Source: Trifolium pratense
Taxonomy: Eukaryota > Streptophyta > Magnoliopsida > Fabales > Fabaceae
Length of the DNA stretch: 64,000 nt
Assembly (NCBI RefSeq): GCF_020283565.1
Contig: NC_060059.1
Coordinates: 36,572,338-36,636,337 of the forward strand
Direction of reading: 5' to 3'
The notes under the pieces are model-generated. The model worked only from the letters and a program-made list of their open reading frames with translations. It ran no database searches and was not told the DNA's origin. Positions 26,522-39,072 of this stretch are shown here, one piece after another. How positions within the stretch are numbered: the first letter of the stretch is position 1; each line of letters starts with the position of its first letter. The translations under genes were made by a program, and so were the position numbers.

Positions 26522-26748
26522 GAAAAATTCTCTTCCCCCTCCCACGTTTCTTTTCTTCCCCCTAAAATTCCATTTTCACCTTTGCGAAAAAACTTTGGAA
26601 CGTGTTTTCCGAAGTTTTCCTAGTTCAGATATTATTTTTAACGGCAAATAAAATTCAGAAGATGTGTTTCAAAAATTTTACGCAAGGGAAAAAAATGGAA
26701 TTTGAGGGCGAAGAAAAGAAATGTGGGTGGGGGGGAATAGAAATTTTC
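26522..26748. mobile_element. Mutator-like MITE with long inverted ends, 227 bp
   Basis: Arms of about 60 bp are inverted: the left arm begins GAAAAATTCTCTTCCCCC and the complement of the right end begins GAAAATTTCTATTCCCCCC. The homology continues through TTTCTTTTCTTC and AAATTCCATTTT. An exact 9-bp duplication, CACTCACAT, lies at 26513-26521 and 26749-26757. Long TIRs plus a 9-bp duplication indicate the Mutator superfamily. Confidence 0.85.
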
Positions 26749-27924
26749 CACTCACATCGGTGAACAAACTGAGCTGGTTACTTTAGAACTTTGCAACCCT
26801 ACCCTAGTTAGTATTGAGGAAACTGCTCAAGTACCCCATCTTTCATTCTTTTTCAGTTTTTTGGTACAAACAAGGACCCCATCTCTTAATTGTACATTAA
26901 ACATAATGTTTTTTTTACTATTAATTCTCTTTAAAATTCTACTCATTTTTTCAATCAGTGAAAATGTAGTACAACTAAAACTTTTAGCATGTGAGTTTGT
27001 TGTCTAATGTGATTGTATCCCATTCAAGAAATTAGTTTCTACAGTTTCACGTAAATGATACCTAACTCAAATAAAACAGATAAGAACACGAACATGTGCG
27101 CAAACAAACTCAACCTAACAATAGCACATTCTACATAAAATTAAAGAAGAAAAAAAAGAGATAAAGGGTGGAGGATTATTTGTCAACGTGGTGTCCCCTC
27201 TTCCAATTGATATTTGGACACACCAACATATACCAAATTCACAATGCTGTATGCACATTTTTATTTATGACTAAAATACTACTAATACTCCTATGTAGTA
27301 CAAAATGCAGCAATGACACTGACAAACAAGGAAGAAACAAACACACTTTCCTCACACCATATGATTATTGATCCTCTCATTTTAGGACCACACTATCAAT
27401 ACTATGCTTCCAAACATAAACTCTAGTACTTAATAGCATGGTCCATTCCCTTATTTAGGTTGTACCATAACCAATTAACTAGAGCAGCTGGCAAAAACCA
27501 AAAAGTTTCAGACACACAGGCAAGGATCACTGTCTGATCTGTGTCCAATCAAGCAAACCGCAGTCATTAATCAGAAACATTACTAAACTTGGAGACTGGT
27601 CCCAATTACTCTTGTGACTTAAGTTATTACAGATTTGGATTCGTTACAGTCACGATTTCTGTTGTTAAATGAAACATACGGTAGTTCGTATTCTATACTT
27701 TTCTCTTATTTATGTCTTCTATCGAAAATAGACATTGTTTTGATTTCAAGTTCACAACGCTGCGTTTTTGAAGTATTGTTCGCTTTGAGTCTTGTGTATG
27801 AATCGTCACAGTTTTTTCCTTTGTAAAAGGTGTGTATCAGAAAAGTAGCCTCCAGTCAAGGCTGTGTGTTTGGTATCACGGTGGATATGTCAGAATCTCT
27901 ACAATCCATCGTGATTTTCCAAAC

Positions 27925-28000
27925 ATAGTCAATGGCTAAAGGGTCTGTCATCCCTCGAGTGTGGCATATGTTCGACCCCTACCCAGTGCACTAATTTCTG
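27925..28000 (+). mobile_element. Possible tRNA-derived SINE head
   Basis: A box A-like TGGCTAAAGGGT is followed 30-40 bp later by a box B-like GTTCGACCCC. No target duplication was found. The surrounding 26.75-29.3 kb has no gene that I recognise. Confidence 0.4.
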
Positions 28001-29304
28001 ACCACAATTCCACAATACTATTTCCAAGATATTTCTGCTTTGGACTTTGTATGAACCCTCACGATTTTATCCTTCATCTTACAATGCAAGTTAATTTTAT
28101 AATGATGAGTTAGACTCAATATAAAAAATTAGTTGCATGATGTGAGCCATGTTACAATTGTGACTAATGAAACTTTTGATTTTGGGCCAGATCCACCCAA
28201 CAATAAATGTGGTCCTAAATTGTGAAAAGTGAGTGTGAACTATGTGCCAGAAGCAGTGTGTATTTTGCTAAAGGTGTTATTAGGTTTGGACAACAGAGGT
28301 TGTTTTGTATCAACTGCCAATATACTTTACATTTCAGATTATTCAGAACTCTGATCCCTATGTAAAGTGGGGCTTTATAGAGATTTAAGTGATTTTGGGA
28401 CCATTACAGAACTCATAGACAAGTGAACTTTTGATGTGAAGTAATCTCATTCATTTTTATTTTTTTTGTAGCTGCAATATTAATTTTTATGTTTGGCACA
28501 AGATTTATAGATTTAATAACCAATGGTTTGAATTTGAATTTATATTTCCAAGCAGCCAGAAGAATGTTAATTATATATGTTCAGATTCAAATAGTGTAGC
28601 TCAGTATGCAGAGTTTTTATACTAAAATTTGTTCATGATATTAAATTGTGGCTAATGTTGCAGGTGTGTTAAGATTTACTTATAGATTATGCCCAACAGT
28701 AGTACAATATTGTTGAGAGACTTCAAAATCTTTTATAAAGCTCAAATTACTATTTAAAATCATAATTTGATATCCACAAAAGACACTTTTAAATGTGTGG
28801 AAAAGTTAGTGTGACTAAGCAAGACCAAGCTAAAAAAACAACTCATTCCAAGCCTTTTTTTTTCCCGACGGAGCCGACCCGTTGAAAAAACTGTCATTTT
28901 TAGGGGTTAATTCTTCGAAAATTGTAACGGTTAAATCTATCAATGTTTGAATGGTTAATCTCTCAAAACTTTGGACAGATTTTTCCCCATATTGCGATGT
29001 TAACCCTAAAAAAATTGAACGGAAAATAATGGAAATTGTGAGATACCTAGAAATCTCATGGGAAAATTCAAGTATCTTATCACAATTGGTTGAAAACAAT
29101 CTTTCTAAGGTTAACTTTAGTAAAAAAAAATAAAAAATCTTGCTAGGGTTATTTTGACTTCAAATTAGATTTTAAACTCTCTTATTTTAAATATTTTTAT
29201 TTGCTTAAAAAAATACATTTCTATTTTTCTGACAGTTTCATTTTTTAAGAAAAAAACAAATTGTATGGCATTAATCTAGATGATAGTTTTTCGTTGGCAA
29301 CTCC

Positions 29305-30010
29305 TGCTTTTTTACATTGCAAAGTGGACTCAATTCCTTTCTAGTTCATAGGAGTACCTGTTGGCGCTCATCAAAGAAGAAATGCTCGTGGAGTCAATGA
29401 GAAGCAGACTTTAGTGGGATGAAAGGTCGCAATTTATCCATTGGAGTGGAGGTCGCGTGACTTTAATTAATTTGGTACTATCACGTCAGGTATTGAACCG
29501 ATGTTACTTTAGCTTTGCAAAGGATGTGGTTGAATGTTGTACCATTTAAGGTAGGCATATTTGGTTGGAAGTTGTTATTAGCATAATTGACAACACAAGT
29601 GGCGTTAGCTAGTCGTAGAGTCATTACAACACCCCCCTCTCGAGCTCTGTTGCGTTTTTTGTTTATGTGATATTGAATGTCTTAACCATGTGCTCTTCGG
29701 TTGCCAATTTTCACAGCAAGTGTGAGGAAGATCGTCTCTTGGATGTAGGTGGATGCCATCATTTTTGAAAGAAAAACATGTGGAATCACTTTAATTTGTC
29801 TGGTACCTTGGTGGAATCACTACAACGTGATGCCTTTGGCGGCTTCAGAATAATATTATGTTTAGGAGCGTTATGCCGAATTTGCTATTGTTGAACAAAT
29901 TATGTTTATTTTGTGGTTTTGGTTTCTAGGTAGAATTGAGATTAATACTTTCTATGACTTTGTTGATTGGTGTAACAATCCATTAGATTGTTTACAAAGC
30001 ATCTAATAAT
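29305..30010 (+). pseudogene. Decayed LINE (L1-type) reverse transcriptase C-terminal part
   Basis: Translation in shifting frames gives recognisable plant LINE pieces: LHCKVDSIPF, a stop, FIGVPVGAHQRRNA, then KGRNLSIG, a zinc-binding-region-like stretch, and near the 3' end a tract like the one at 32184-32375. Many stops and frameshifts show it is long dead. Confidence 0.75.
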
Positions 30011-31309
30011 GATTTATGAATCATAAGAGTTGAGTAGGCCTTGATATATTTATAACTCGGTTTTGTTTATAAAAAATCAGGATTGGAAAAAGAATATATA
30101 GTAAAAGATAATAGGATTAGACTTTTTTGTTTTGGTCAAATAGGATTAGACTCTACTAATTAAAAAAATATCCTACAACATGAGTCTAATAGACTATTAT
30201 CTAGCAGTTTTATGCAAACTCCATTAATAAAAAATATCGAATTTGTCAATTAGAAAACGAAATCATACTAAAAAATAAGAACCCAAAACATATAATTAAG
30301 ACTCGAACAAAATACTTTAGAGTCCAATGAAAAAATAAAATTATTGACGTGAAATGAATACCAAACTCTTCCCTTTTTCCTTTATTCATTCATTTATTTT
30401 CAAAATACTTTCTTATTTTCTCTTTGTAAAACACTAATTTATAAGAAGATGAACTATATAATATATACGTCAAAAAAAAAACAAACTATTAGACCAGAAT
30501 CTCCTGTTGTAAACATGTCATGGTTTCACGCAACGAATTTGAACCATTGATTTAAGATCGGACAGTTGTTATAACACCTTTATAAAATCTATATGAAATA
30601 ATCTTTACCGTTAATTCACGATCAAATGACCGTAATTGATAGTGGCACACCATTAGTGCGTGCAATCCGTTTCTCTATTATCTCTACTTGAATAACTTTT
30701 ACTATTTTGAGAATCAAGTTTTAAGTATTGGGTGGCTTAGAATGGTGATACTACCTTTGATAAAAAAAAAAGAAGAAAAAAGAATGGTGATACTACCAAG
30801 ATAACTAATATTATCATCAGCTTCATTTTATGTTTGGTTTATGTTTCCAACTGCTCCTTACTTTTCTTTAGAGATAATCATATCAAATGTTAAATATGAA
30901 TGTCCTTGCTAGCTAAAATTTAAACATTAATTATTATCTAAAAAAAATTTAAACATTAATTTGCAAATTTGTAAGAGTATACAACATCAACTGAATTGTC
31001 CATGAGACATTATGCTCAAATCTTGATGGTTTGTAGTGTTTTTTTTTTTTACAGTATTATATCTTCATATGATTATGAATATTGAGAATCAATGAGGTAT
31101 CCAAACGTGTCATAAAAATTCACGTGATTCGATGAAATCAGACTGATCACTGCCTGACATACAATTGTTATTTTCGGATCATATACATGCCACTGAAAAA
31201 CAATCCGACATTGGGCCCATAAAAGCCCATATCTATCTCTTCAAATTATCGACAAAATTTCAACCTAAAATGAAAAATAAATAAAAAGAAGTATAAAGGA
31301 TACAAAGAA

Positions 31310-31310
<1 letters not shown>
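30011..31310. other. AT-rich intergenic spacer
   Basis: No gene, RNA or bounded repeat recognised. It contains short A/T homopolymers and a small AAGAATGGTGATACTACC direct repeat near 30737 and 30780. Confidence 0.4.

Positions 31311-31349
<39 letters not shown>
31311..31349. repeat. (ATA)13 microsatellite
   Basis: Uninterrupted ATA/TAA trinucleotide run of 39 bp, 33 bp before the TRIM element. Confidence 0.95.
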
Positions 31350-31382
31350 GAGATATTAGACGTAGTATTTTGATTATCCTTT

Positions 31383-31736
31383 TGTTAAGAGTCTCACATC
31401 GGTTGAGAGATTGTTTGAATAAGTGTTTATATACTGGAGGCAATCCTTAACTTACAAGTCGGTTTTGTAAGGATGAGTTATACTCAATACCCAATTCTAA
31501 GATGGTATCAGAGCCTCTCCACACCGCTAGGCCACCTGTTATCAGGTTTCCGCTATCGGGTCACCCACTGTTTATATCCACACACCAAACCCAATAGTAT
31601 TGGGCGTGAGGAGGTGTGTTAAGAGTCTCACGTTGATTAAGAGATGGTTTGACTAAGTGTTTATCTACTAGAGGCAATCACCACCTTACAAATCAGTTTT
31701 ATAAGAATGAGTTAAGCCCAATACTCAATTCTAAGA
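31383..31736 (+). mobile_element. TRIM retrotransposon A, complete, 354 bp
   Basis: Two 120-bp LTRs (31383-31502 and 31617-31736) both begin TGTTAAGAGTCTCAC and end CAATTCTAAGA. Directly after the first is the initiator-Met tRNA primer site TGGTATCAGAGCC (31503-31515). A purine tract, GTGAGGAGGTG, precedes the second. The flanks are an exact 5-bp duplication, CCTTT, at 31378-31382 and 31737-31741. The internal part is 114 bp and non-coding. Confidence 0.93.
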
Positions 31737-32183
31737 CCTTTTAGGCTTTTATTCTTTCATGTTGGCTTAAACTAAAAAAATTGGTGTAGAAATTAATTTT
31801 AATTTAAGAGAAACTAAGTAGGACTATAGAGTATAGAGCTAGGAGGATACTAGTTGTATGAGTACTGTAACCTTAATTTAATTTTTTCAATAACTACTTG
31901 GGGAAAATTTTATCCAAACTAATCCAACACATAAAACTGTATCATTTTATTAGGTAAGAAAAACCTAACATTAGAATAGTTTTTCTGGTTAAATAATACA
32001 ATGGGGAGAACAACTTGTAAATTATCTCATGATGTAAAATTCATGCATTATACAAAGAAAACCAACTGTGTCGGTGAATTTTGTTTGCATAACTGAATTA
32101 GCTAATATTTTTTTTTGATAAGCAAAATTTTGAATTATAAGGAGTATAAGAGTACTCAATCCTTACAATTTAAAGATATCTCC

Positions 32184-32375
32184 TTATATGCATTGAAAGC
32201 ACACTAAAGGATTTTTACACCAATCAGAAAAGACTAAATTAGCATTGCTCCCTACTCGACCTATAAACCAAAATTAAGAAATGTACATAATTTGGTTCAC
32301 TAAAGAATATACATTGACGCAGTCTCCTCTAAATATAATGTTATTACGCATACGCCAAGTGCTCCATGTAGTGGC
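32184..32375 (-). pseudogene. LINE 3'-end remnant
   Basis: One frame on the minus strand reads STWRMRNNIIFRGDCVNVYS, one stop, then FWFIGRVGSNANLVFSDWCK and ends at TAA. It is the C-terminal segment of a plant L1-type LINE and matches the pattern at the end of the 29305-30010 remnant. Confidence 0.7.
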
Positions 32376-34717
32376 TAACCATATTATATGACAATATCTC
32401 ATGTTGTCTTTGCCTTTTAATATTTAATTACCGCATGAACAAACACTCATAAATAATCTCTATTTCAACCTAACACCGATGAGAGGTATAACAACTCATA
32501 GATCCACCGAGCGTCAACATAAAACGAGTCTAAAAACCAATATAACTTCATCTTCATGCAACACCAACAACAAACAATCAATGACATTTTCGAGTCAATC
32601 AGTCAAATGTTAAACCGAAGAATGTCAAAGATTAAAAACAATATGAAATCAACAATGGTGCAAAGATCATCAAATTCATATTATGAGAGTGGCGTTGGCG
32701 AGTGAGTCAGACTGTCAACACAGAGATATGGCTACACACCAACTACTTACTATAACAATCTGACAACAAGCAACAACGGTCATTTCTAGCCAATTATTCT
32801 GAAAACAATCTATTCGACGGAATTGATCTAGAATAAGAACTAGTAACAACACAAGCAGTGACAATCAGTCCTAAAAATTGCTTTTGAACCAATCATAGAA
32901 TCCGATAGAAGTTGTTCGCGATGAACCAACCCAAGGAAATGTTTTATCAATTAATATATAAAATAAATTAAAATAGCAATTAATATTACATATGTTTTTA
33001 TTACTCTACCATTTTTTTTTTGTTAATTAAAAGAATGAATTATTTGAATGCATCTACAAAAATTAATCTTAAAATAATCGGATCTATTTATATATGTCTC
33101 TCTTAACAAATATTTTTTCATATGTAATAGTCATATTAGTTAGGATGAAACCCTGAAACCAAATATTGCCTACATTTACTATATATGAACAAATCTAAAA
33201 AGCATATTTATTACATTAGTACATTGGTATAAAAATATCTCCCTTCTTGTCATTGTCGTCATAGGTCCTTTTTTTTTTAAGTAACTTGGTGGAATAACTT
33301 GACATGTCTGAAAATCATGTGTTGTGTTTGGAGGAATTTGTTAGATATTTGTGAGATGAAAAAAATACTAAATTTTATTTAGCATAAACAATTGGAACAA
33401 AACTTATTTTGAATAATAAATCAACCACAAGTATAACTAAAGCTAGGTATTTAATAATTAAATCACAAAAATATGTGAACATTTCTATTGGACCTTGCCA
33501 TTTTTTTTTTAAGGAATTGGACCTTGCCAGTTGTAATGCAGTGTCTTTAATAAAAAAAAAAAGAGAAGATAATATACTAGTAATGATATTTCTTCACAAA
33601 ATTGTAAAAAAAAGACACCACAATTCATTAAAAAAAATGATCATTTATTTTTTTCAAACTAGTAAATGAATAGTGTGAATGATAAATGTAGTAGGTGTCA
33701 ACATGAAATGCTTCATTTTTTTTTATATTTATGTTTTTGAATGAAATATACAATAAAAAAGAGGAAATTAATTAATACATGTTATAAACCATGCCAACCC
33801 CACACTTTCCTCCATACTAGCTTGTTTGGTGGAAAATTGTCAACATCACCACAGCACATATATACTTTTTCTCCCTTTTTTTTCTCCATTTTCACAAAAC
33901 ATGTAATTCATATTATCTAACACATGGTACTTTTTGGGTCTAGATTTATGTGATTGTGAGCCCCATCACCAAACATGCATATATTTCAAATCACCCATCC
34001 ACAGAAAGAAAGAAAAAAAAATACCCCACTTGGTAGTTTTTTAACTTGGCCCTCCACATTTATATTTCGATTTGAGCTTGAAAAGACATCCATAACAAAT
34101 ACAAATGAAACACACATTTAAGCACATCATCCCTAATTTAAAGATATTTAAGCACATACAAAAAAAATAATAAAAACAAATAGTCATATATGTTTTTTCT
34201 CTTCCTTTTTTAATTTTTTTTGTATGTGTTAAACAATTTTTATTTAGGGTTAGAGTTAATCAATAGAATGAGGTTGCAAAATACTCTAAACTGTTAATCA
34301 CAAGGAACATGGGTCGTGTACACAGTTCTGTGTTCTTGGGGCAGAAACTATTTGCTTAGCTTTACATTCATCCCAATGTATTATTTCTAATACATTTGTG
34401 GGACAGACTCAGACACATTGGGTAGATGTTGACAATTAGAATAAATTTTATAAAAATATTGACAAACAATTATTTGTAAATTAGTATGAAATTATTTAAG
34501 GAGGAACTGGCCATTACAAAAAAGTCGAGTATATACACATATATAAGAAAAATTTAGTTTAAAATTTAAATTACATAAAAAATATTTAAATATGAAAAAG
34601 TTCCCCCATTTGAAATAATTGCATTGATTATTGTATATTTACTCAACTTAACTTAAGGGCATAGGGAAATTGTCACCTTTTAAAATTGTGTATTTTTATT
34701 TTTTATAACTAAATTGC

Positions 34718-34751
<34 letters not shown>

Positions 34752-35810
34752 GGTATTAATTAACTAGGAGAAGGGTGGTAATTTGTAATTTAAAATTCGA
34801 CCATAAAATAAATAAAATTCAATTAAAAATTATTTCCATTAAAAATTAAATTCAGATTTTTTTAAACAATTTATCTTATGAGAGCTCATACTTGACAAAT
34901 GTCTTGGTTAAATTTGTGTTGTGTATATAAGATTGAACTAATCTATTTTTGAAAGAGATTGAACTAGTATATACTATTCCGGCCTATACATGCACTTTGA
35001 TGAAATTCTCAAACGGCAAAAAACACTATCGAAATTGATACGGACGGTTATCAAAGTCTTTTAATATTATTTTATACATTAATAAAAGTCAACTATATAG
35101 TTTTAGGTGTTAAATATAGGGTCAACTGCATGCACTAATTCTCTCACCATGTAAAGTACTACTCCTACTCCATATTTGATTTGACATTCAATGTACCTCT
35201 TTATGTGTAGATGGATATATGATAAAAAGCACTATACCCATTATGTGACTTTTCTACTATAGCACTATGTAACTTCAATCCTCAAACTTTTTGAATAGTT
35301 ATTATTAATTAGTACGAAGTTATGATTAATAAGAATGTACGACTTGCACCAAAATCTTGTATTAGATTTAGTTGGTCCCGGTTCAATTCATATATCAAAA
35401 AATGATAAGAAAGAGGACGAAGAAAATTGAAAAATAATATATAATGAAAAAGGTTGAGTAAGTGATGATGTAATCTATATGAGCTATATTAGTTATTATT
35501 TTATCTTTATCATATGAAAAAGGGTGAAACATCTTGATCCAACTAGATCAGCAGTATTTACTTGTCCTATTTGTCCAAAGGAATTTCAATGATGAATTTG
35601 TGTGAAGATATTGAGACGCCATTATAAATTTGATTTTTAGAAATACACACAATATATTGAGAAAAAATACAGTGTCATGTGTATTTGTATAATTTATAGT
35701 ATTTCCTCTTTATGTGGAGAGTGAAAGAATGAGTAATCACTATCAATTATAGAAAATGAAATTAACGCATGAGAGAATTTGTAGCGAATGAAAATGAGGA
35801 AACTTCTCAT
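32376..35810. other. AT-rich intergenic spacer
   Basis: No gene or bounded element recognised. It holds a (TA)13 run at 34725-34750 and many A or T homopolymers. Confidence 0.45.
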
Positions 35811-36174
35811 TAGGGACAGAACTAGGTTATGTGGAAAAGGGGCAGCCGCCACCCCTACATATATACAATACTAGTATATAATCCTAAGTAACACATATAT
35901 TGTCACCCTTGCTATTGAAAAAATATATATAGTCTGTCACCCACGTTCTGTTTGGTCCACTCAACTCAATCTTTTATAAAGGTTTATATTAGTATATATT
36001 TATTAAATAATAATATTTTGGCATCTATATGCTTTTTTAGGATATATGTTTTTTATTTTCCATTAAATTAAGGTGCATGCAATTATTAAATAGTAGAAGT
36101 TAATTATGGTTGATGTTATTTATCAAGTGTTATATTTCCGCCACCCTCGAGGATTCTTTGTGGTTCCGTCTCTG
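35811..36174. mobile_element. Non-autonomous hAT element, 364 bp
   Basis: The left end is TAGGGACAGAACTAGG and the right end GGTTCCGTCTCTG, imperfect inverted copies. An exact 8-bp duplication, CTTCTCAT, lies at 35803-35810 and 36175-36182. It shares end sequence with the hAT element at 38555. Confidence 0.85.
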
Positions 36175-36654
36175 CTTCTCATAGCCACCTATTATTGGAA
36201 TGCTCTGGCTATAAATTCATTTTCATGTTTTCATTTCTATCATCGGAGTGTGAAGAAATCCTTTTGAGAGATAAAAACCAAATGAGAGTGTAAAACACCA
36301 TTTGTGTTGGTGAGAATTGTAAACCACCATATTTGATGGTGAGAGTTGTAATAATCAGTTTGTATTATTATTCAATTAAACAGAAGAAATTCTTGTTATT
36401 CCATTGTTATTGTTATTATTATTATAGTGGGAAAGATTTGATCCAGAGATAATCAATCATCCACCGACCTTGTATTAGGTGTGTTTTGTGTTATCTTTCC
36501 CAACATAATTTGCGTAAGATAAAAAGTAAGTAAAAGATAAAAATGGAGTTTCATAGTGTTACATATATACATTGTCTAAATATTTTTGTATAATAACTCT
36601 TTGATTTTATCTGTATTAATTTAGATTTTAAATATTAATCATTCACATATTAGG

Positions 36655-36950
36655 TTCTCAATCGGAGTTATTGAAAGGTAGACAAAATTCTTTATGGACA
36701 TGTGATTATTAACGAGGTAGTGAATGAGGCAGAGAAGAATATGTTTGATTTTATCACCTTTAAGATTAATTTTGAGAAAGCATATGAATTGGTATATTAA
36801 AGTTATCTTATTCCTGTTATGTTAAGAATGAACCTTCCAAGGAAATAGGGGCGATGGATAAATGAATGAATGTCTTAGTACGGAATGGTATCCCTATTGA
36901 TGAATTCTCAATAGACTATGATCGCAGTTGGAGGCCTCAATTTGATATCA
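36655..36950 (+). pseudogene. LINE reverse transcriptase fragment
   Basis: The frame starting near 36690 reads KILYGHVIINEVVNEAEKN, ITFKINFEKAYELVY, a stop, then MLRMNLPRK. After a frameshift it reads NGIPIDEFSID. This is the conserved plant LINE RT palm region (FEKAY). The break pattern shows an old inactive copy. Confidence 0.75.
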
Positions 36951-36962
36951 CCAAAGTAATAA

Positions 36963-37664
36963 CACTACAAAAATTTTGGTGTTTACCCACGGTCTAATCG
37001 CCACGGTTGTTGTGGTTGTGGCCATTTTCTTGCTCCTTTTTTCTACTTTTACTTTCACTTTTTGTTACAAGTTCCATATTGGCTAGAGATATGGTAAAGA
37101 TAGCTTTTATAAATGTAGTGCAAACCTCAACTCTCAAGCTAGCTTTTGTGGTTGAGTATAGGTCTCTCAAATTCTAATATGGTGACCTCCAATATTTTGG
37201 CCACCCATTGTTGTTGATCCCACGTTCCAACTTGTTCAGTTCTGGATGTGAGGGGGTGTGTTAGAAGTCCCACATTGGCTAGAGATATGGTAAAGATAGC
37301 TTTTATAAGTGTAGTGCAAACCTCAACTCTCAAGCTAGCTTTTGTGGTTGAGTATAGGCCTCTCAAATTCTAATACTTTTTGCGTGCCAATTTCGTCAAT
37401 CTTCAAAGAATTTCCAAATTCTCAGATTTTTTGGATTTCATTCATCCACTGCTTCAGATCTTCAAAGATTTTATGGATGGACCATGGCTAATTGGCCAAA
37501 AACCGTTGTTAAAAAAAATGTTACCATGCATTATTTAGCCGTGGCTAAATTTAGCAACGCCGGAACAAACCACTCTCAATTAACGTGGTCAACTTTATTA
37601 GCTACGGCCAATGTCACTTTTAGCTAGTGTTTTGACAGTGGCTAATTAGCGCTTTCTTTGTAGT
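36963..37664. mobile_element. CACTA-like non-autonomous element carrying a TRIM
   Basis: It begins CACTACAAAAATTTTGGTG and ends CTTTCTTTGTAGT, the expected CACTA-type inverted ends, with CCACGG/CCGTGGC subterminal motifs. The last base and target duplication do not match perfectly. A complete TRIM lies inside at 37063-37375. Confidence 0.55.
37063..37375 (+). mobile_element. TRIM retrotransposon B, complete, 313 bp
   Basis: LTRs of 117 bp (37063-37179 and 37259-37375) share AGAGATATGGTAAAGATAGC and end CAAATTCTAATA. The 79-bp interior starts TGGTGACCTCC, a weak primer site, and ends with the purine tract GTGAGGGGGTG. An exact 5-bp duplication, CTTTT, flanks it (37058-37062, 37376-37380). Confidence 0.9.
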
Positions 37665-37994
37665 ACCGTAAGGTTAAAGTTTTGTGGTTTTCAAGTTGGG
37701 AATGACCGTAGTGTTAAAAGTTTCCCATCTTAAATTTACATAATTATTAGGAAAATACTACAACAATAACACGAATGTTAAACTTTTAAACCATTTGTTA
37801 TTTTTGTGGTCGAAAAGACTCACAAACATCAAATAATTTTTGTGGCAGTTTCTTAATTTGTTTTTTATGTGTCTGCCAACACAAATATTTTGGACGGAAC
37901 AAAGTTTGAAATTGGACAGTCAAAACCATCACAAATTGTTTGCCATGAACTTTCCATAAGTGTTGCTGAAATTGTAGTTACAACAGATATTATT

Positions 37995-38085
37995 GGAGTG
38001 GTCGAAGTTCGAATCCTAAATTTCACATTTCTTCACATTTAAATGTGTGAGACTCTAACCGTTAGGCTACTTGATAAAAAAAACA
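37995..38085 (-). mobile_element. tRNA-derived SINE fragment
   Basis: On the minus strand, TAGCCTAACGGTTAGAG (box A) precedes GGATTCGAAC (box B) by about 35 bp, the spacing of a tRNA-like promoter. The sequence does not fold as a full tRNA, so a SINE is more likely. Confidence 0.5.
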
Positions 38086-38554
38086 CCAATTTATATATTT
38101 TAATTCACTTAAAAAAATTATTTATTTTAATTCGTTAAATATTTGTGTCCAAAAATGGCCAAAACTGAATTTTCTTTAACTCAATTAATATTTTTGGCGG
38201 TTTAAAACGACCACAATTAGATTTTTTATTCTAATTTTTTCCCTTCTCCAACTCATTCCTTTTTACTACTGTATATTTATTACTCACCGTTTTTCTTCCT
38301 CTCTATGTAACAATTTGGTTTTGGCCAAACCGCAACACATGGATTAATACAAAAAATCGAGGATTTTTATTTGATTTTCAACATTGTCTATGATTTTGCC
38401 GTTGCCATCTTGTTTAATTGTTTTTGGTTTCCTAGTTTTTATTATTTATTTAGGCAAGTGGTTCTCTCTATTTCATTCTTTATAATGTTGTATACTATTA
38501 TATATATTCTTATTTCATGAGCAACATATAATTTTTTTAAGGGAAAATTATACT

Positions 38555-39064
38555 CAGGGACGGACCCAGGAAGGCCACTATGTAGGTCTATGCCCCCACT
38601 TTGATGTGAATTTTTTTATACTACTATACATATATTATATATATATAACAAATAAATTAGTTGATAAATTTCATAGTAGTCCACACTCATGCCCACACAC
38701 AATCAGTTCAAAACTTAGTTAGTTGCCCACACCCAAAAATTTATGGGAGATGACCGGTTAAATAATTGTTTAGTTACTTATATTGAGAGATATTTTTCTT
38801 GATCTTGAAAAAGAGAAAATTATTCAATTTTATCAAAATATGGAACGTAAAGCCACTAGGTTTGGTCTAGTGGTGAGGAGTTTGGGTAGTATGTTATAGG
38901 TCCTGGGTTCGATCCTTAGCTCATTGTAAACAAAAAGAAATATGGAACGTCCTAGAGAACAATTAAAATGTATTTTTTATGCTTTTGAAAATGAAATGTT
39001 ATATTTATTTAATGATGCAATTTTATAATGACCCCACTACTCAAAACTTCTGGTTCCGTCCCTG
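38555..39064. mobile_element. Non-autonomous hAT element, 510 bp, with nested SINE
   Basis: The ends are CAGGGACGGACCCAGG and the complement of CTGGTTCCGTCCCTG. An exact 8-bp duplication, ATTATACT, lies at 38547-38554 and 39065-39072. No transposase; AT-rich interior. Confidence 0.9.
38849..38937 (+). mobile_element. Short SINE inserted in the hAT element
   Basis: Box A TGGTCTAGTGGTGAGGAG and box B GGGTTCGATCC occur in a unit of 89 bp ending CAAAAAG. It is flanked by a 13-bp duplication, AAATATGGAACGT, at 38836-38848 and 38938-38950. Confidence 0.85.
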
Positions 39065-39072
39065 ATTATACT

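Noticed and set aside
31246..31443. Leucine-run frame on the minus strand
   Set aside because: It is the translation of the ATA microsatellite and the TRIM LTR start.
37750..37990. Second possible CACTA-like element (TACTACAACAATAACACG to GAAATTGTAG)
   Set aside because: The ends match only weakly and no target duplication was found.
37995..38085. Possible tRNA gene from box A and box B
   Set aside because: No acceptor stem or cloverleaf could be formed by eye; a SINE is more likely.
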